Assembly (NCBI GenBank): GCA_029964075.1
Contig: CM057147.1
Span: forward strand, 22,093,513 to 22,157,512
DNA length: 64,000 nucleotides
DNA from: Patiria pectinifera
Taxonomy: Eukaryota > Echinodermata > Asteroidea > Valvatida > Asterinidae
Direction: 5' to 3'
A program made the position numbers and the translations under genes. Below are positions 61,130 through 64,000 of the stretch, in pieces. Each line of letters begins with the position of its first letter. Positions within the stretch are counted from its first letter, which is position 1. The notes under the pieces are model-generated. The model saw only the letters and a list, made by a program, of their open reading frames with translations, was not told the DNA's origin and searched no databases.

Positions 61130-61690
61130 AGAAAGTATGGATTCATTGAAGAATTCACGAGGCCCGAAGCGCCGAGTGAATTTCGTAAAATAAGAATCCA
61201 CACTTACAAGTGTATTCTCTGGCTTTGTCCAGTAAGTGGAGATGAAAAGACTTGCATATCTCCTGTACTCGAGTCGTGGCCATTTAGGGTACTTAACAAG
61301 GGAGATTTTAGAGGCTCTTATACGTAATCAAGCATTGTGGCGTGTTTAGCATGTGTATCGCCACGCCCGTACAACCAAGTCATTTTGTGTGTAGGCTCCT
61401 TACGTCAACATACGACGATTTTCTTTCTGACTTAAAGTAGTTTTTGCAGTGACGGCGGAGAATCTGACAGTGAAGATGCATCAGTACTTACGGAAGGAAT
61501 GTTTTAATGCAGACGGTCCTATTAATGCTCATTAAGGAGAACAATTGTCCGACATGTTCAAAGTATGGATTCGTAATTCCGAATCCACATTTTACTATTC
61601 GTCGTTTCGAATCCACACTTTGTGACCAGTGTATCGGATTTGTAGTTCCGAATCCACACTTTTGAAAATATTGTTACGTCATAGCAATGG
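61130..61690. repeat. Dispersed 'gaatccacactt' motifs (intron)
   Basis: The motif 'gaatccacactt' and its complement 'aagtatggattc' occur at 61132, 61195, 61560 and several times at 61580-61665, some as facing pairs. They look like pieces of one or two small palindromic elements. No gene is seen between 60826 and 63195. Confidence 0.4.
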
Positions 61691-62489
61691 TTTAATTTAT
61701 TCTTAGGGTTACCATTATGAAAACGTGAAAAAAATTGCTTCAGAATTATCCATGCCAAATTTAAAATATGGAGTGCCATTCAGTCAATCAACAAAGTGGT
61801 GAGGAAAGGGTTTAAGTTAATACTTAAAAGTAAGGGTTACACTTTAAAGCAGCAGACCTGTGTCACAAAATTCCTTCAATCTAAACACTTCAAAAGAAGA
61901 AGCATGAGCTTCCTCACTTACATTGTACCTTCTCCGACTTAATAAAATCCACATTTTCACCACGCAACCGCTAACTTGAAAGAGGCACTGTTCACTTTTC
62001 TTCCCTCACTGCTCAATGTGAACATATTTGCATTGTCATCTGCATGCACGGCCTCCAAGTGTGTCAACAAGTGAGCCAGAGTCGGTTATTCCGTACCATG
62101 CGTCACGCTGATTAAAGGGCTTGGTGCTATGTTGTGTTATCAATTTATTCCAAGTCAAATTTTGTATGATACACAGTCTGAAAGGCCTTTCACACTATCC
62201 AAAATCTCTGTGTTGGACACGGGTCTATCCAACATGAACGTTTTGTGAATCCTTTCTCACACTAGCAAGAATCCAACACAGCTTCTACACAGGTCCGGTG
62301 CTCTACAAGGATAAAATTCAACCCTGATCGGGACCGGGGGTGAGAGGCTCTACCTGGGTAGAAAATCCAAAATCTATAGCCAACTCATGTACAATCTGGT
62401 TTAGTGTGAACAGTTTGTCTTTTTCCTACTCATGTTTGATGGATCCGGGTATGCTTATTGTGGACCCATGTTGATTCAGCACAGGTTGG

Positions 62490-62647
62490 CAAGACGATAG
62501 TCTGAAAAGGCCTTGTTGTAGAGACGGAATTGTACACTCTAGTGAAGTGGTCTGGCAGTTATAGAGTTTGACCCACAAGTTCGACCCGGACAAGACGATA
62601 GTCTGAAAAGGCCTTGTTGTAGAGACGGAATTGTAGGCTCTAGTGTC
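62490..62647. repeat. Direct repeat of about 57 bases at 101-base spacing
   Basis: 62490-62546 and 62591-62647 share 'caagacgatagtctgaaaag' and 'gccttgttgtagagacggaa' with very few differences. The second copy runs into the SINE that follows, so the head of that element may have been duplicated. Confidence 0.75.
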
Positions 62648-62898
62648 GTGGTCTAGTGCCAAGGTGCATGGGTTCGAACCCTGATGAGGAACATGGTGCT
62701 TGTGTTCTTGGGCAAAACACATTACTACAAATGCCTCTCTCCACCCAGGAGTATAAACGGGTACCTGCGAGGGTAGAGACCAGATTGTGCTGATCCCTGC
62801 CGAACAGAAGTGGTTCCATGGCCTGATAAACGGGGGTAATAACTGACCTAGCTTTGGTGGAAAGCGCTATATAAGCAACACACATTTTTATTATTACT
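62591..62898 (+). mobile_element. tRNA-derived SINE, complete body
   Basis: A tRNA-like head with B box 'gggttcgaaccctg' near 62670 is followed by 'ctacaaatgcctctctccac', 'gtataaacgggtacctgcga' and the end 'aagcgctatataagcaacac', then a short T/A-rich tail. This body is typical of SINEs of echinoderms and other marine deuterostomes. It sits in an intron of the Ras-GAP gene on the opposite strand. Confidence 0.75.
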
Positions 62899-63195
62899 TC
62901 AAAACTGACAGTGTACATTTAAGTGATCAATTTTGTCTGGGGATTTTTTCTGTCTTGTTTCATCCTCTTCAGTATAAATGCCAAAAAAAGTGTCAGCTTA
63001 CAGCTTGCCATAGCTTTTGTAGAGATTATACATTACCATGCTGTTTGACTGCTGTGCAATGACACTGACATGCAACAGATGGATACATATGGCAAGCTGT
63101 GGACTGCTTCCTGATTCAGATCGCAAACGTAATAAATTGCCACTCCTACAAGCAAACCTTCAGAGAACCCCGACTATCTCTACAGGATATCTTAC

Positions 63196-63277
63196 CCTGG
63201 TGTCAAATTTCTGCTCCTCAAATGTTAATCTTGCAAACGGATCAGATGACCCCGTCTTGTCTTTGACAGCCAGATCC
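63196..63277 (-). CDS. RASAL1: RASAL1/RASA4-like Ras-GAP, exon 1 of those visible: start of C2 domain
   Basis: Exon of 82 bases with acceptor 'tcgtcctttcatcag' and donor 'accagg|gtaaga'; phase 2 in, phase 0 out. It encodes DLAVKDKTGSSDPFARLTFE and EQKFDTR, the first half of a C2 domain with the calcium-binding Asp residues of the KD and SDPF motifs. It joins in frame to TIKKTRFPRW of the next exon. The gene continues to the right beyond the window (first C2 domain and start). Confidence 0.87.
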
Positions 63278-64000
63278 CTGATGAAAGGACGATAAAAACC
63301 ATCTGTCTTGAACAAATCTGCACAGCTTAAAATCACTGAGAGGCCGACAGAGCAAAACACGTCGGCGACTGTATTTCTGGCCAATGGGACGCGGTCACGG
63401 TTCGTAATATATTGTTTTTTAGTGCAATACTTTTGGGGGGACGGGAACAAGACAAGAAACGTGGTCAGGTGAAATAAATAGCCGAGATGGGCTCTTCAAA
63501 GGTTGAACTTTAATTAAAATCTTTTCACTTGTGACTCAATGAATATCCATTTCAAAATCAGTGTTCATTTCGGGTAAGATGAGGAGGTGGATGGGTAAAA
63601 TGATGCTGGGACTGAATTTCAAAAGGAAAAGGTTTCAGTAAGGAAAGATTTGGAGGAATTCATTCTCCTTACTAACCCTTTTTTTTCTTCTTGGGACTGT
63701 GATATTGAAGCTAAATTTATGGAGTAACTTAAAACCATGCAGGCGAGTTCATCATATTTCTCATAACCCATTCGACCCTCTCAACAGGATCAAAATGATC
63801 ATTGACATTTTAATGAAAATGAAATCTCAATGATTTATTGGAAACTGGGGGGGGGGAGACCAAAGAGAAATTTCTTTCACTTGTGGATATTTGACGTTAC
63901 CCGCAAAGCCTCTTGAGTTGAACACACAACAAAATTACCTTTTTCTCCTCAAGGGAATTTTTTGTATATTTCTGGATACTTGACAACAGCAATATAGAAA
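63278..64000. other. Upstream intron of the Ras-GAP gene
   Basis: AT-rich with a G run near 63847. No exon, repeat family or other gene was recognised in it. Confidence 0.4.

Overview
The window looks like nuclear DNA of a marine invertebrate deuterostome, most likely an echinoderm (sea star or sea urchin type). The reasons are the genes (an expanded family of invertebrate TRIM proteins plus a RASAL1/RASA4-type Ras-GAP), spliceosomal introns, AT-rich spacers full of tacatgta-like motifs, tRNA-derived SINEs ending in an 'aagcgctatataag'-type tail, and many short palindromic non-autonomous elements. The species cannot be fixed from the sequence alone. No viral or LTR element was recognised.

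Positions 1 to about 49,000 are a head-to-tail array of duplicated units of roughly 8 to 10 kb, all on the + strand. Each unit carries one TRIM gene whose whole coding region lies in one exon, preceded by a conserved splice acceptor about 15-30 bases before the ATG. The protein has a C3HC4 RING, two B-boxes, a coiled coil and a six-bladed NHL-like propeller. Copies are in different states: A (1-463, tail only, disrupted), B (6171-8147, intact, 658 aa), C (16622-18586, intact, 654 aa), D (25164-27155, one in-frame stop), E (33106-34749, RBCC half wrecked, propeller open), F (42340-42427, 5' stub) and G (42690-44693, intact, 667 aa). The spacers are themselves paralogous, so unit-specific insertions can be read against empty sites in sister units.

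Positions 50,266-55,369 hold a diverged relative, H. Its propeller, most like that of G, sits in an exon with an excellent splice acceptor. Two phase-matched upstream exons can be proposed, and no RING, B-box or coiled-coil exon is visible.

Positions 55,646-63,277 carry four minus-strand exons of a RASAL1/RASA4-like Ras GTPase-activating protein (second C2 domain into the start of the GAP region), with consistent splice sites and phases. The rest of the GAP domain is not seen to the left, so either the TRIM array lies inside a very long intron on the opposite strand or the gene is cut. A 79-base piece of the last visible exon is duplicated just downstream, with two synonymous differences.

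The B, C and G proteins are expected to act as RING E3 ubiquitin ligases with a propeller that binds substrate or RNA. A role in innate defence is an inference from the lineage-specific expansion and from a variable loop in the last blade.
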